Part shown: positions 46,864 to 56,878 of the stretch, piece after piece
Position numbering within the stretch: the first letter of the stretch is position 1
Layout: each line of letters begins with the position of its first letter
Origin: Acetoanaerobium noterae
GTDB lineage: Bacteria > Bacillota > Clostridia > Peptostreptococcales > Filifactoraceae
Direction of reading: 5' to 3'
Length of the DNA: 64,000 nucleotides
NCBI RefSeq assembly: GCF_900168025.1
Contig: NZ_FUYN01000001.1
Span: 496,001 to 560,000, forward strand
The notes under the pieces: model-generated
What the model saw: the letters and a program-made list of their open reading frames with translations, nothing else
What the model was told of the DNA's origin: nothing
Database searches by the model: none
Position numbers and translations under genes: made by a program

Positions 46864-47796
46864 TTAAAACAACTGCTTTTTCACCATAAATAGTGCTGCT
46901 AAAAAGGACATTACTGATGCTATAAAAATAATTATCCAAAAGCCCATTGGGTTGGCAGCAAAAGGCACTGGCACGTTCATTCCAAATAAGCTTGCAATAA
47001 TAGTTGGTATAGCCATAACTATAGTGATAGATGTAAGCACCTTCATCACTATGTTTAGGTTATTTGAAATCACAGAAGCAAAGGCATCCATAGTACCGCT
47101 TAGTATATTGCTATAGATATTTGCCATTTCTATAGCCTGTTTGTTTTCTATGATTACATCTTCTAGTAATTCTTTATCATCTGGATACTTTTTAACTGCA
47201 TCGAGCCTTAGCATCTTTTCAAACACCATTTCATTTGCTCTTAAGGACGTGGTAAAGTAAACCAAGGATTTTTCTAAAGATAATAGCTGAATAAGCTCTT
47301 TATTCTTCATCGATTTGTGAAGCTCTCTTTCTACTTGGACACTCACTCTATCAATTTGCTTTAGATAAAGCAAGAAATAAGTAGCTACTTTGTACATGAT
47401 TTGAAGTATAATTCTAGTTTTCTTGTAAGTATAAAAGCCTTTCATTCGCCCTTTTATAAGGTCAGTAAGAATCTTTACATCTTTAGTACATATACTTATA
47501 ATAGCTTCCTTTGCAATAATTATACCTATAGGAATAGTTCCATAAAGCCTACCACTAGGGTCTTCCTGAGGAACTGGAACGTCAATAATAAAAAGAGTGC
47601 TTTCATCCTCAACATCTATACGAGGGCTTTCCTCCTCATCAAGTGCTGCTTTCATGTGACTCTCATCTACGTTGTATCTTAGCCTTACAGTTTCTATTTC
47701 CTCTGGGGTAGGACTAACCATATATATCCATGCGCCATCTTCCATTTCATCTATCTCGCCAGTCACATCATCTATAGTTTTAAAAATTCTAAGCAT
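46864..47796 (-). CDS. corA: CorA-type magnesium transporter
   Basis: A 310-residue CorA-family channel. A long cytoplasmic domain (1-245) is followed by two membrane helices. The selectivity motif GMN is in LFGMNVPVPF near residue 270, and the second helix ends in a basic tail KKQLF. It takes up Mg2+ or related divalent cations. AAGGAG lies 7 bases upstream of the ATG. The gene comes 21 bases after the HAD-type gene on the same strand. Confidence 0.93.
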   Translation of the reverse strand: MLRIFKTIDDVTGEIDEMEDGAWIYMVSPTPEEIETVRLRYNVDESHMKAALDEEESPRIDVEDESTLFIIDVPVPQEDPSGRLYGTIPIGIIIAKEAIISICTKDVKILTDLIKGRMKGFYTYKKTRIILQIMYKVATYFLLYLKQIDRVSVQVERELHKSMKNKELIQLLSLEKSLVYFTTSLRANEMVFEKMLRLDAVKKYPDDKELLEDVIIENKQAIEMANIYSNILSGTMDAFASVISNNLNIVMKVLTSITIVMAIPTIIASLFGMNVPVPFAANPMGFWIIIFIASVMSFLAALFMVKKQLF

Positions 47797-47817
47797 CAGC
47801 GCACTCCTTCCTAGTTC

Positions 47818-48291
47818 TTACATTCTAAGTGTAGCCTTGATTCTATGTGGATTTAATAATAAATCAATCGCATCGTCGATATTATTGGTTATGATATCCG
47901 CTGCAAAAATAGCTTTTACTGCGCATCCCTCATCTCCTATGACTGCAACAGATAATATGCTTTCCTCAAACATCTCTACATCGTTGTTTCCATTTCCTAT
48001 GGTCATAGTCATCTTTGAATCTATGTTGTTCACGATTTCTCTTTTGCTAAGAGCTGCGTTATCCACATCAAAAATCTCTAAAGTAATAGGCATATCCTTG
48101 CACTGCTCAGCAGCCTGATGATAAGTATCTGCCGTCAAAATATATATATTTATTCCCATCTCATGTACTCTTTGGATTTTTTCTCTAATGCCATTTTTAA
48201 TGTTGCCATCATAGGCTATCGTACCATTAAAATCAAGTACAAGATTTTCTATATTCATCTTCCCTTTACCTGGAATGTCTATACTTACCAT
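47818..48291 (-). CDS. HAD-family phosphatase (soluble P-type ATPase-like)
   Basis: A 157-residue HAD protein without membrane helices. The nucleophile motif is LVLDFNGTIAYDG with D20, where the usual second aspartate is N22. Motif II is IYILTADT, and IGNGNNDVEMFEES is the C-terminal motif that binds magnesium. The DFNGT variant and small size resemble the soluble P-type ATPase-like phosphatases (COG4087). Substrate unknown. AAGGAGG precedes the ATG. It sits between a lipase-like gene and corA in one likely operon. Confidence 0.85.
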   Translation of the reverse strand: MVSIDIPGKGKMNIENLVLDFNGTIAYDGNIKNGIREKIQRVHEMGINIYILTADTYHQAAEQCKDMPITLEIFDVDNAALSKREIVNNIDSKMTMTIGNGNNDVEMFEESILSVAVIGDEGCAVKAIFAADIITNNIDDAIDLLLNPHRIKATLRM

Positions 48292-48335
48292 GAATAACTC
48301 CTCCTTAGTTCATCTCAAATCTATTACAAATCGTA

Positions 48336-49256
48336 CTAACTCCTATTATTTAACCAATCAATCAGGTGCTCTATTACTTCATCCTTATTGATTTCATTGA
48401 GCATCTCATGTCTTGCTCCTTCATAAAGCCTAAGTGTAACGTCAGCTATACCTAGCTGATCCTTGTAAAGACTATACATATATTTTACCCCATCACTATA
48501 ATTTCCAACAGGGTCTTCTTCCCCTGAGAATAAATATATCTTTAGCGACTTAGGAATAGCTTTCATATTTGCTTCATTAAAATTTTCTATTATCCCTCTA
48601 AACATATAGTAATATGCTGAAGAAGTAAAGATAAAACCTAAATCTGCTTTACTTGCAAAATCTTCTCCTACTTTGTTGTCTCTAGATAACCACTCAGCCC
48701 CAGTAATAACCTTATCTATTCTTTTATTAAATAGCTTTTTAGTGGTCTTTTCTATATAATAAGCCTTTCTTTTCGGTCCAAAAATGCTCATAGAAATTCT
48801 AGCAAGCCTTGCTCCTGCTCTACTTGATGCTACTTGGTCAAATCCTCCAGTCCCAGAAAAAATCACACCTGAAAGAAGATTTGCATAAAGCTGAGCATAT
48901 CTTACGCTCAAAAAAGAGCCCATAGAATGTCCCAGCAAAAATATCGGCAGATTTGGATGCTCTTTCGCAATAATATCAGTGAGACTTTTCATATCTCTCA
49001 CCATAAGTAAAAATCCATCGCCCTTGCCCATATATCCATACTCCATGGCTGCTGTTTTTCCATGCCCTCTATGGTCGTTTGCATAAACAGCGTATCCATT
49101 TTGCGCTAATTTTTCAGCTACATAACTATATCTTAGTGCCTTCTCACACATGCCATGAGCTATTTGGATAACTCCTTTTGGATTTTCAGGAACCCAGCTA
49201 TAATAGTATACCTTGATGTCTCCTTGACTATCAAAATAGCCTTCATTAAACTTCAT
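48336..49256 (-). CDS. alpha/beta hydrolase, monoacylglycerol lipase-like
   Basis: A 306-residue serine hydrolase. The nucleophile S111 lies in LLGHSMGS, HGMCEKALRY forms the oxyanion region, NDHRGHGKT is conserved in lysophospholipases, and the late aspartate (SGEEDPVG) and histidine (GARHEMLNE) complete the triad. It probably hydrolyses monoacylglycerols or lysophospholipids. I place the start at ATG 49256, with AAGGAG 10 bases upstream; longer in-frame starts lack a site. No signal peptide. It is divergent from pgeF. Confidence 0.9.
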   Translation of the reverse strand: MKFNEGYFDSQGDIKVYYYSWVPENPKGVIQIAHGMCEKALRYSYVAEKLAQNGYAVYANDHRGHGKTAAMEYGYMGKGDGFLLMVRDMKSLTDIIAKEHPNLPIFLLGHSMGSFLSVRYAQLYANLLSGVIFSGTGGFDQVASSRAGARLARISMSIFGPKRKAYYIEKTTKKLFNKRIDKVITGAEWLSRDNKVGEDFASKADLGFIFTSSAYYYMFRGIIENFNEANMKAIPKSLKIYLFSGEEDPVGNYSDGVKYMYSLYKDQLGIADVTLRLYEGARHEMLNEINKDEVIEHLIDWLNNRS

Positions 49257-49373
49257 AACACTCAATCTCCTTTTTATAAAGCTAACAAACATCATATAAG
49301 AATCGATACTCATGCTATGATATGATATACTCAAATTACCATTAAATTAAACAAAATAATCTAGGAGGTAACA

Positions 49374-50144
49374 ATGTCTCTTAAATTTATTGCTTCTGAA
49401 TCATCACGCTATATGCAGTGGGACGAGCTAAGTAACCTCGGAATCAAGCACTGCTTTACAACATATCCAGAGGATATGGGAGTAAAAACAAACAATGATA
49501 AATCAAACCTAATTCAAAACTATGATAAAGCAAAAGCATTTGCTAAGCTAAACTCCAAGCAAACCTACTTCGCACAGCAAATCCACGACAAAAACATAGG
49601 AATAATAAACTCCTTAAGTGATGGAACTGAATTTTTCCTAGGCAGATATCTAGATAATACAGATGGACTCATAACAAGCATGCCTAACATTACCTTAATA
49701 ACTCAGTATGCAGACTGCACACCTATAACCTTATGGGATACTAAAAATAAAGTTTTAGCTTCTGTTCACTCAGGCTGGAAAGGCACATCACTAAAAATAA
49801 TCGAATCAGCAATAACTGATATGATTTCAAACTATGATTCAAAGCCATCAGATATTCACTGCTTTATCTGGCCATCTATAGGATATGATGATTTTGAAGT
49901 GGATGAGGATGTAGCTAAAATATTTCGTAGTTCATTTAGTTTTGCTGATGAAGTAATCTCTAAAAAAGCTAACAAATATCATATTGATTTGGTATCTATA
50001 ATTCAAAGAGTTGCCCTTGATAACAAAATCTTAAAAGAGCATATCTACCTGAGTAACCTATCTACTTTTTCTGATATGAGATTTCATTCCTACAGAAGAG
50101 ATAAAGAAAGCTCTGGCAGAATGGCTCTACTTATGGAAATTTAG
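49374..50144 (+). CDS. pgeF: peptidoglycan editing factor PgeF (YfiH/DUF152 family)
   Basis: A 256-residue protein. The family features are FAQQIHDKNIG, TQYADCTPITLWD with its metal-binding cysteine, VHSGWKGTSLKI with the histidine, and IWPSIGYDDFEV. Members act as laccase-like oxidases in vitro and in E. coli correct wrongly built peptidoglycan precursors. The usual GPSIG is WPSIG here. AGGAGG lies before the ATG. It is convergent with a 52-residue gene, only 1 base apart. Confidence 0.9.
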   Translation: MSLKFIASESSRYMQWDELSNLGIKHCFTTYPEDMGVKTNNDKSNLIQNYDKAKAFAKLNSKQTYFAQQIHDKNIGIINSLSDGTEFFLGRYLDNTDGLITSMPNITLITQYADCTPITLWDTKNKVLASVHSGWKGTSLKIIESAITDMISNYDSKPSDIHCFIWPSIGYDDFEVDEDVAKIFRSSFSFADEVISKKANKYHIDLVSIIQRVALDNKILKEHIYLSNLSTFSDMRFHSYRRDKESSGRMALLMEI

Positions 50145-50145
50145 C

Positions 50146-50304
50146 TTATTCTTTATCAGCTGGAACAACAGCCTTAATTTGTTCTACTACTTTCCAGGCA
50201 TGCTCTAGATTATTTGATTTAATATAATCATCTAGTTGATTTTTTGTTTCAAAATCCAAAGCTACCATATCGTCATCTTTTTCATACTTTAATTTCCAAG
50301 GCAT
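50146..50304 (-). CDS. small conserved-looking protein, unknown function
   Basis: A 52-residue acidic protein that begins MPWKLKYEKDDDMVALDF, followed by a helix ending AVVPADKE. GGAG lies 9 bases before the ATG, and the coding sequence is clean. It has no membrane segment or known motif; I do not recognise the family. It is convergent with pgeF and lies just before the tmRNA promoter region. Confidence 0.6.
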   Translation of the reverse strand: MPWKLKYEKDDDMVALDFETKNQLDDYIKSNNLEHAWKVVEQIKAVVPADKE

Positions 50305-50476
50305 AATTAAGCTCTCCTTTTGCTATAATATAAATGCTATGTATATTTTAACACTTTTAAACTTTTATTCCTATACGATAAACTAAGCATTTGAATCTTC
50401 ATTTTGTAATATCTATGTAAATTGTCATTTTGAAGATTCTGTGTTAATATATCATTAAGATACTACGTTTGCAACC

Positions 50477-50829
50477 GGGGATGTAATGGTTTCGACGGGG
50501 TCTTGAAGGTACGGGTAGCGAGTCGTGTAACTCCTCTTTATCACGTAAAACTATGGGGAACTTAAATTAAACGCAAACGAAAATTACGCTTTAGCGGCTT
50601 AGTTGCTGCTCGTTTTCACCGAGATTCCTACGACTTGGATGAAAACGTCAGATAGTAGGGCACTGCTTTGTGGATATCTGGACATAAAGTAGAATAATTC
50701 AGATGTAGCTGATAGGGAGCTTAGTTGTTGGGGCGCCAAGGAAGCGAAATTTAAATTCAACGACTACACTCGTAGAAGCTTTTATTGAATGGATTTCGGA
50801 CACGAGTTCGATTCTCGTCATCTCCACCA
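50477..50829 (+). ncRNA. ssrA: transfer-messenger RNA
   Basis: The 5' end GGGGATG and the 3' end CATCTCCACCA form a 7-bp tRNA-like acceptor stem with the CCA encoded. The T-arm segment GAGTTCGATTCTC lies near 50802-50815. The 5' part has the tmRNA hallmark TGTAATGGTTTCGAC. The tag reading frame is at 50573-50602: GCA AAC GAA AAT TAC GCT TTA GCG GCT TAG, giving ANENYALAA, to which the charged alanine is added. Size (353 nt) is normal. It rescues stalled ribosomes with SmpB, which is not in the window. Confidence 0.97.
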
Positions 50830-50846
50830 ATATGAAGAACAAACAT

Positions 50847-50871
50847 AAAGCCTTGCATTTGCAAGGCTTTT
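50847..50871 (+). terminator. tmRNA terminator
   Basis: AAAGCCTTGC pairs with GCAAGGCTTT around a 4-base loop. It is followed by T-rich sequence, 18 bases past the encoded CCA. Confidence 0.85.
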
Positions 50872-50954
50872 GTTGTTTGATAAAGTTTTACATAGTTTAT
50901 TCTTTAGTTTTAAATTTCTAACGTTTCTAAGATAATACTGGCTTTGTTAACACT

Positions 50955-51143
50955 TCAAATAGTTTCAGCTATCCCTCCATGGGAAATAGCTTGATTCCCA
51001 TTTGAAAGATTGTCTAAGTAATATCCAAGACCATATGAATCAAAAACTAAACTATAAATTCCTAATTTATTAATTGTTGGAGTATAAAGCATGTTTATGC
51101 TTTTTGAATTAAGTACTTTTTGATTTTTGTGAAAGTTTGACAT
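50955..51143 (-). pseudogene. remnant of a beta-lactamase-family serine hydrolase
   Basis: A 62-residue frame containing KVLNSKSINMLYTP and SYGLGYYLDNLSNGNQAISHGG. This corresponds to the late part of class C beta-lactamase-like serine hydrolases (the yGlGf...ngn..shgG region). The front part with the SxxK and YxN motifs is missing, and the end breaks off just after HGG. It lies 25 bases downstream of an intact serine hydrolase of the same family on the same strand and is not identical to it. I read it as a decayed neighbour gene. Confidence 0.6.
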
Positions 51144-51168
51144 GCAAACTTCAACAATGGATTAAACT

Positions 51169-52554
51169 TTATTCTATTTTTTTAGCTTCTATTATCATTG
51201 AGTTTTCCTTAGAAATCAGACCCTCTACTTCATCTTTTTTATTTAGAAGCATTTTTATTTTTGTTGACTGATGCTCTTTAACATAGAATTCTGTTTCTGA
51301 GTATGGAACCAATTCAAAAAAAGTAGATGCTTCTCCAACAACGCATAACCTATCATCTACAAGTTTAATTTTGACTCTCTGCCCGTCATTCGACTTATAT
51401 ACTCCTTCATATTTTTCAAGTACTTCATTCTTAAGCTTAACAGCCTCAATTTTTTTAGGAAGAAGATAATCTTTATTAAATATGATTGCTCCGATTGTGT
51501 TTGTCAACTCGTTCATATCTTGGAATGATATATTTGTCAATAAAATAATTGCTATATCTTCATCTGGGAAAATCACAAAACTTGAACTATATCCATTTGA
51601 TAAGTTTCCAGAATGTCCAATCCATCTATGTCCTGCAATATTTCCCATAAACGTACCATATCCAAATTCCATATCTAATTTAGTATTATTTTTAGACATA
51701 GCTTTAAAACTGTTTTTAGTAATTAGTTTTTCTGAGATTAATGCATTGTATAACCTATACATATCTTGTGCTGTAGAATAAATATGTCCTGAGCCAAAAG
51801 TTACAGACATATTGACTGGAGATGCTTTCTTAATTTCGCCATCTAAAGAATAATATCCAACAGCAATATTTTCTATTTCATCTTTTCCTATATCACAACC
51901 GGTATCTTGCATTTCTGCAGGTTTAAAAATATTTTGCTCTACATAATCTTCATAGCTTTGCTTAGATACCTTCTCTATAATGTAAGCCAATATTTGATAA
52001 TTGCAATTACTGTACCTCCACTGTGTCCCAGGGGTATATTCCAAATTTCTATATTTAAAACTATTAATCAATTTTTCTTTGGAAACGTACTGTGTGTTTG
52101 TCACAACAGGATCTCTTATTATCCCTGAGGTATGTGTTAAAAGATGGTGTATTTTTATTTCTTTCCCTCTATTAAAATCTGGTATATATTTCGATATTTC
52201 ATCTTCAAGTCCAAGTTTTCCGTCTTCAATTAATTGCATAATAGCTATTGCAGTAATGAGTTTCGTGACAGAAGCTATCCTAAACTTGGTTTGATTATTA
52301 AATTCAACTTCATTTTCAATGTCACTAAACCCATAACTTTGATTAAAAATAGCATCTTTCCCTTTTGCAATCAGTATAGTTCCATTAACAGTTGGATTTG
52401 AATTTAATTTATTTAAAGCACTGACATACTCATCTACTTTATAGGACAAGTTTTCACTATCAATCGAATATTCACTCCTACAATTTGTTAATACTAAAGT
52501 TAGTACTATTATAATCATGATTATATTAAATACTTTAAATAACTTATTTTGCAT
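51169..52554 (-). CDS. beta-lactamase-family serine hydrolase, lipoprotein
   Basis: A 461-residue protein. The N-terminal signal ends in LTLVLTNC, a lipobox-like sequence, so it is probably a lipoprotein. The catalytic motifs of the penicillin-binding-protein-like class are present: SVTK (SxxK) near residue 95, YSN (YxN) near 181 and HSGN near 313. A C-terminal domain of about 100 residues follows. Such proteins can be esterases or peptidases; resistance function is not implied. The ATG at 52554 has GGAGG 8 bases before it. It follows the restriction genes on the same strand. Confidence 0.85.
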   Translation of the reverse strand: MQNKLFKVFNIIMIIIVLTLVLTNCRSEYSIDSENLSYKVDEYVSALNKLNSNPTVNGTILIAKGKDAIFNQSYGFSDIENEVEFNNQTKFRIASVTKLITAIAIMQLIEDGKLGLEDEISKYIPDFNRGKEIKIHHLLTHTSGIIRDPVVTNTQYVSKEKLINSFKYRNLEYTPGTQWRYSNCNYQILAYIIEKVSKQSYEDYVEQNIFKPAEMQDTGCDIGKDEIENIAVGYYSLDGEIKKASPVNMSVTFGSGHIYSTAQDMYRLYNALISEKLITKNSFKAMSKNNTKLDMEFGYGTFMGNIAGHRWIGHSGNLSNGYSSSFVIFPDEDIAIILLTNISFQDMNELTNTIGAIIFNKDYLLPKKIEAVKLKNEVLEKYEGVYKSNDGQRVKIKLVDDRLCVVGEASTFFELVPYSETEFYVKEHQSTKIKMLLNKKDEVEGLISKENSMIIEAKKIE

Positions 52555-52595
52555 TTCAATATCCTCCTGAAATATAAACTCCACTCTTTATTTAG

Positions 52596-55500
52596 TTATA
52601 GTTTCCCCCCCACCCCTTTGAACTTCTCCACAAAAGCAGCTATCTTTTGAAATACGCTCTGCTTTTTAGTGAGGTATTCAGGGTTAAGTGGACTCATTTT
52701 AGGTAAGATTTCATTAAGCTCTGTTCCATTTTGACTTGCATATTCTCTTTTTAATGAGCTTAATATATATCTTCTAGCAGCATCCTCATTGAGTTTTTCT
52801 GAGATTATCAATTCTTCTGCCTCACGCTGTTGCTCTGCCTGGGCAAATGTAAAAAATTCATCTATGATGCTAGCCTTATCCTTGATTTTGTCTAGGTCTG
52901 TTTGGTTTATAAAGTCAACTACTAGGCTTTCTTTTGCACGATTTCCCACACTAGAACGAATGAGTCTACGCACATCCTCAACTAAGGCTTCCTTATCCTT
53001 TGATTTCTTGTTATGCTCAAATATAAGCTCTAGAATATAATCCAAATTGATTTCTTGAGATTTAAGTAGGTCTACTTCAAATACAACGTCATCCCAATCA
53101 ATAGTAGATTTTTCTGGTTTCTCTCCAGCATTTTGGTTTCTTAGCCAGTCACGTATATCATTGTAGGTAGAACGGTAATCTTGTATGGTTCTTTCGCTTG
53201 GAACTTCTATTTCTTTCATAGCCTGTATTTCTTCATCGCTTAGATAATAAGTAACCTTGAATTGTTCTACTTGCTCTTCATCAGTAATATCTAGCTGCTG
53301 TATAGCTTTTAAAGCTGTGAATTCATCGTAGTTTTGCAGGATGTTTTCAACTCTTAGGTATTCCCCAAATAGCTTAGCAAAATCCTTTTTATCCTTTTCC
53401 GTAACTATATTATCTATATCTGGGAATCTCTCTTTTAATTCCTTTACTACATCTACATATCCTCTGCGAGCATCTCCAGTTGCCACATCTGTAAAGCCCT
53501 GCATATATTCCGTATAGCTTTTTTCTAGAACTACATTTTTAGTATTTTTATCTCCAAATAAAGTAATGGCATCTATAGTTGCTTTTTCTAAATCTCTAAA
53601 AGTAATGATATTGCCAAAGGTTTTGGTCGAATCATATATACGGTTGGTCCTAGAATATGCTTGGATAAGTCCATGATACCTAAGATTTTTGTCCACAAAT
53701 AAAGTATTTAGAGTAGGAGCATCAAATCCTGTCAGAAACATCCCTACAACAATTAGTAAATCAATTTCTTTTTCCTTTACTCTTTTAGCTAAATCTCTAT
53801 AGTAATTTTGAAACTCACTACTTTCTACGCTGTAGTTTGTCTTGAACATAGCATTATAATCCTTTATTGCTAAGCCTAGGAATTCCTTTGCACTAGAATC
53901 CATAGCAGAAGGCTCGAATGTCTCATCTAGTATCTCACCTATAGCGCTTTGCTCTTCATTTGCCGCAAATGAAAATATAGTAGCTATCCTAAGAGGTTTT
54001 TCACTGCCCTTTTGAAGATTACTTAGAGCTTCATAATATAGCTTTGCCGCATCTACGCTACTAACTGCAAACATAGCATTAAACCCTTTTCCATTTGCAG
54101 TCAATCTATGAGTTTTTGTCTTAAAATTATTAAGGATATACTGAGATATTTCCTTAATTCTCTCAGGATGAAGAAGAGCTTCTTTGTTTTCCTCAGCCGA
54201 TAGCTTCTTTTCATCTTGCTCAGTCTCTATATTTTTAAACTTTGGGCGCACATCATTGTAATCCACTTTGAATTTAAGTACCTTTTCATCCCTTATGGCA
54301 TCAGTGATTACATAAGAATGTAGCTCCCTGCCAAATACAGTTGCTGTAGTTTCAGAGCCTAGAGCATTTTCTGGAAATATAGGAGTACCTGTAAAGCCAA
54401 ATTGATAGAACTTTTTAAACTTCTTATTTATATTTTTTTGAGCTTCACCAAATTGTGAGCGGTGGGCTTCGTCAAAAATAAATACCACCTGCTTATCATA
54501 TATAGCTAGGTCTGTTTCACTTTTCATTAGATTGTTTAGCTTTTGAATAGTAGTAACTATAATCTTGTTATCATCTTTTTCTATGTTTCGCTTTAGCCCT
54601 ATTGTGTTTTCTGAGCCATTGACACTATCAGGAGAAAAACGCTGATATTCCTTCATAGTCTGATAGTCTAAATCCTTTCTATCTACCACAAAAAACACCT
54701 TGTCAATAAAGCTCAGCTCAGTTGCTAGCCTAGCCGCTTTAAAACTTGTAAGAGTCTTACCCGAGCCTGTAGTATGCCAAATATACCCACCACTTTCAGT
54801 AGTTCTCCACTTCTTTGCTTGATATGAGCTTTCTATCTTCCATAATATTCTCTCAGTAGCAGCTATCTGATATGGACGCATAATAAGGAGAATATCACTA
54901 GTATCAAACACTGAGTATTTGAGTAATACACTTAGCAGAGTATTTTTCTGAAAAAATGTAGCAGTAAAATCCTTTAGATCTTTGATAAGAGTATTATCTG
55001 ATTTTGCCCAATTCATAGTAAAATCAAAGCTGTTCTTATCACGCCTAGTAGTATTAGCAAAATATCTGCTATCAGTACCATTAGAAATCACAAAAATCTG
55101 CACATACTTATATAGAGAGTTCTCAGAGTTAAAGCTCTCTTTACTATATCTATGGACTTGATTAAAGGCTTCTCGTATAGCTACTCCTCTTTTTTTCAGC
55201 TCTACTTGTACTAGAGGTAGACCATTTACCAAGATAGTCACATCATATCTATTGGCATGAGAACCTTTTTGCTCAAACTGAGAAATGACCTGCACTTTAT
55301 TTCTTGCAATATTCTTTTTATCTACTAGATAGATGTTTTGAATATGCCCATCATCAAACACAAAATCAAATATATAGTCATTGTGAATCTTACGAGTCTT
55401 GTCAATATGATTATCACTAGGCTTGTCTAAATACTGCTCACAAAATCTAACCCACTCAGCATCTGTAAACTTAACTTTATTAAGCTCCTCTAGCTGAATC

Positions 55501-55694
55501 CGAATATTAACTAGAATTTTCTCGGTATTATTTAGCCCCTGTACATATTCATAGCCTTGATTTTCTAAATCAGTGATAAATTCCCTCTCTAAATTGTATT
55601 CGCTCTGATATGCTTCATTTACCTGTGGACACTTAGTGTATTTATCTAGAACTATGAATTTCTTTGATTCTGCAATAGTTTTATAATCTGCCAT
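52596..55694 (-). CDS. hsdR: type I restriction enzyme, R subunit
   Basis: A 1032-residue subunit that translocates and cuts DNA. The N-terminal nuclease domain (1-200) ends with [20 protein letters not shown], carrying the D...ExK active site. The helicase motifs are HTTGSGKT (Walker A near 308), [10 protein letters not shown] (near 409) and FTGTPIF, with a C-terminal helicase domain (motif VI region [10 protein letters not shown]). It resembles EcoR124I-type (type IC) enzymes. The ATG is 2 bases after the hsdS stop, with AGGAGG upstream. The order is hsdM-hsdS-hsdR on the minus strand. Confidence 0.95.
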   Translation of the reverse strand: MADYKTIAESKKFIVLDKYTKCPQVNEAYQSEYNLEREFITDLENQGYEYVQGLNNTEKILVNIRIQLEELNKVKFTDAEWVRFCEQYLDKPSDNHIDKTRKIHNDYIFDFVFDDGHIQNIYLVDKKNIARNKVQVISQFEQKGSHANRYDVTILVNGLPLVQVELKKRGVAIREAFNQVHRYSKESFNSENSLYKYVQIFVISNGTDSRYFANTTRRDKNSFDFTMNWAKSDNTLIKDLKDFTATFFQKNTLLSVLLKYSVFDTSDILLIMRPYQIAATERILWKIESSYQAKKWRTTESGGYIWHTTGSGKTLTSFKAARLATELSFIDKVFFVVDRKDLDYQTMKEYQRFSPDSVNGSENTIGLKRNIEKDDNKIIVTTIQKLNNLMKSETDLAIYDKQVVFIFDEAHRSQFGEAQKNINKKFKKFYQFGFTGTPIFPENALGSETTATVFGRELHSYVITDAIRDEKVLKFKVDYNDVRPKFKNIETEQDEKKLSAEENKEALLHPERIKEISQYILNNFKTKTHRLTANGKGFNAMFAVSSVDAAKLYYEALSNLQKGSEKPLRIATIFSFAANEEQSAIGEILDETFEPSAMDSSAKEFLGLAIKDYNAMFKTNYSVESSEFQNYYRDLAKRVKEKEIDLLIVVGMFLTGFDAPTLNTLFVDKNLRYHGLIQAYSRTNRIYDSTKTFGNIITFRDLEKATIDAITLFGDKNTKNVVLEKSYTEYMQGFTDVATGDARRGYVDVVKELKERFPDIDNIVTEKDKKDFAKLFGEYLRVENILQNYDEFTALKAIQQLDITDEEQVEQFKVTYYLSDEEIQAMKEIEVPSERTIQDYRSTYNDIRDWLRNQNAGEKPEKSTIDWDDVVFEVDLLKSQEINLDYILELIFEHNKKSKDKEALVEDVRRLIRSSVGNRAKESLVVDFINQTDLDKIKDKASIIDEFFTFAQAEQQREAEELIISEKLNEDAARRYILSSLKREYASQNGTELNEILPKMSPLNPEYLTKKQSVFQKIAAFVEKFKGVGGKL

Positions 55695-55696
55695 GA

Positions 55697-56878
55697 CTAG
55701 ACCTCCTGTTTTGGAAAGCTAAGAAGCATATTTCTATAGTACTCGTATTGCTTTTGACGAAGCTCTATCTCACGAGGTAGACCCTCAGTGATAGATGATG
55801 TTAAGGCATCGAATTTATCTAAGATGGATACTATTCTTTCTTGTTCCAGTAAAGGTGGGATTGGAATGATAAGCTTCTCAACTACCATTTTTGACAATCT
55901 TGGAACGCTTGCTCTACGAACTTGACTAGAAATTTTAGTTTTCTGGGTTAATAAAAAGTAATAAAGATATTTGCTTTTAATTTTATTATTATGCAAGAAA
56001 AAATAAACATCATCTGCAGCCCAAAAATCAACATTGCTGTAACCAATTTCACCAGCTGCACCTGCACTAATAATAAAAGTTGTATTAGCTTTAACATTGC
56101 TTTTATGATAGTATCCAAGAGGAACCATAGAATTTTGGAAAACAGCATATTTTCCTAATGTTTCTAACTCACTTTTAACAAGCCTTTTTCCTCGTTGAAT
56201 TTCTACCACACTTCCCAAGGTTTTCCACTCAACTTCTCCTTCTTCAAAACTAAGTAGCTTATCACGGTAATAAGTATATTGCTTTTTACGCGTTGTAAGC
56301 TCTGTTGTAAGCTCTGTTGTAAGCTCTGTAAAGGTGTCTAAAATGCGGACTATTTCCTCTTGTACTTTTAGAGGGGGGATAGGGATTAAAATCTTTTTAA
56401 ATCTTGCTTTAGATATATTAAATCTAGTGACTCCACTAGCTGTTTTTGCAATTTCAACACGCATAAAATGACTGCGAAATAAGTACTTTGAAAACTCTGG
56501 TGTTATATTAATATCATCATTAAATCTAACTCCAAAAGAAAAACTATTTAAATATATTTTGTTCGTAAATTTTGTTGTAACAGCTGAAGACATTCCAGCT
56601 TCTTCTGCAGTTTCTGATGAACCTGTAAATAAAATATCGCCATACTTTACTTCATGCTGATTTTCTGAATCTGATACTTTAACAGATTCAAGTTTATCAA
56701 AATTTATTTCTATATTATCAAATATATTTTTATATGAAATATATAAAGCATTTCCATCTGCAAAATCGTTTTTACTTTTTCCAGAAAGTCCTCCATAAAT
56801 TTCTGCAACCTCTCCCAATGTCTTCCACTCAACTTCAACCCCATCAAGCAACTTTTCCATAAAATTTGACTGTATCAT
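55697..56878 (-). CDS. hsdS: type I restriction enzyme, specificity (S) subunit
   Basis: A 393-residue DNA-recognition subunit with two target-recognition domains (about 15-165 and 215-365), each opening with VEWKTLG. The TRDs end with [17 protein letters not shown] and [17 protein letters not shown], the conserved helices that hold them together. Between them lies a run of three TELT repeats (positions 56292-56327), like the TAEL repeats of EcoR124I. The gene overlaps hsdM by 4 bases and is followed by hsdR. The recognised sequence cannot be predicted. Confidence 0.93.
   Translation of the reverse strand: MIQSNFMEKLLDGVEVEWKTLGEVAEIYGGLSGKSKNDFADGNALYISYKNIFDNIEINFDKLESVKVSDSENQHEVKYGDILFTGSSETAEEAGMSSAVTTKFTNKIYLNSFSFGVRFNDDINITPEFSKYLFRSHFMRVEIAKTASGVTRFNISKARFKKILIPIPPLKVQEEIVRILDTFTELTTELTTELTTRKKQYTYYRDKLLSFEEGEVEWKTLGSVVEIQRGKRLVKSELETLGKYAVFQNSMVPLGYYHKSNVKANTTFIISAGAAGEIGYSNVDFWAADDVYFFLHNNKIKSKYLYYFLLTQKTKISSQVRRASVPRLSKMVVEKLIIPIPPLLEQERIVSILDKFDALTSSITEGLPREIELRQKQYEYYRNMLLSFPKQEV
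56292..56327 (-). repeat. three tandem 12-bp units in hsdS encoding TELT repeats
   Basis: On the plus strand the unit GTTGTAAGCTCT occurs three times in a row, in frame, encoding T-E-L-T three times on the minus strand. It sits at the spacer between the two recognition domains. In EcoR124I and EcoR124II two versus three 12-bp repeats change the spacing in the target site. Confidence 0.9.

Noticed and set aside
50800-50829. tmRNA 3' end as an attachment site with a second copy
   Set aside because: I looked for the last bases of tmRNA further on in the window and found no convincing repeat, and no integrase gene is present.
56292-56327. CRISPR-like array
   Set aside because: The three 12-bp units are adjacent with no spacers and lie in an open frame; no cas gene is near.
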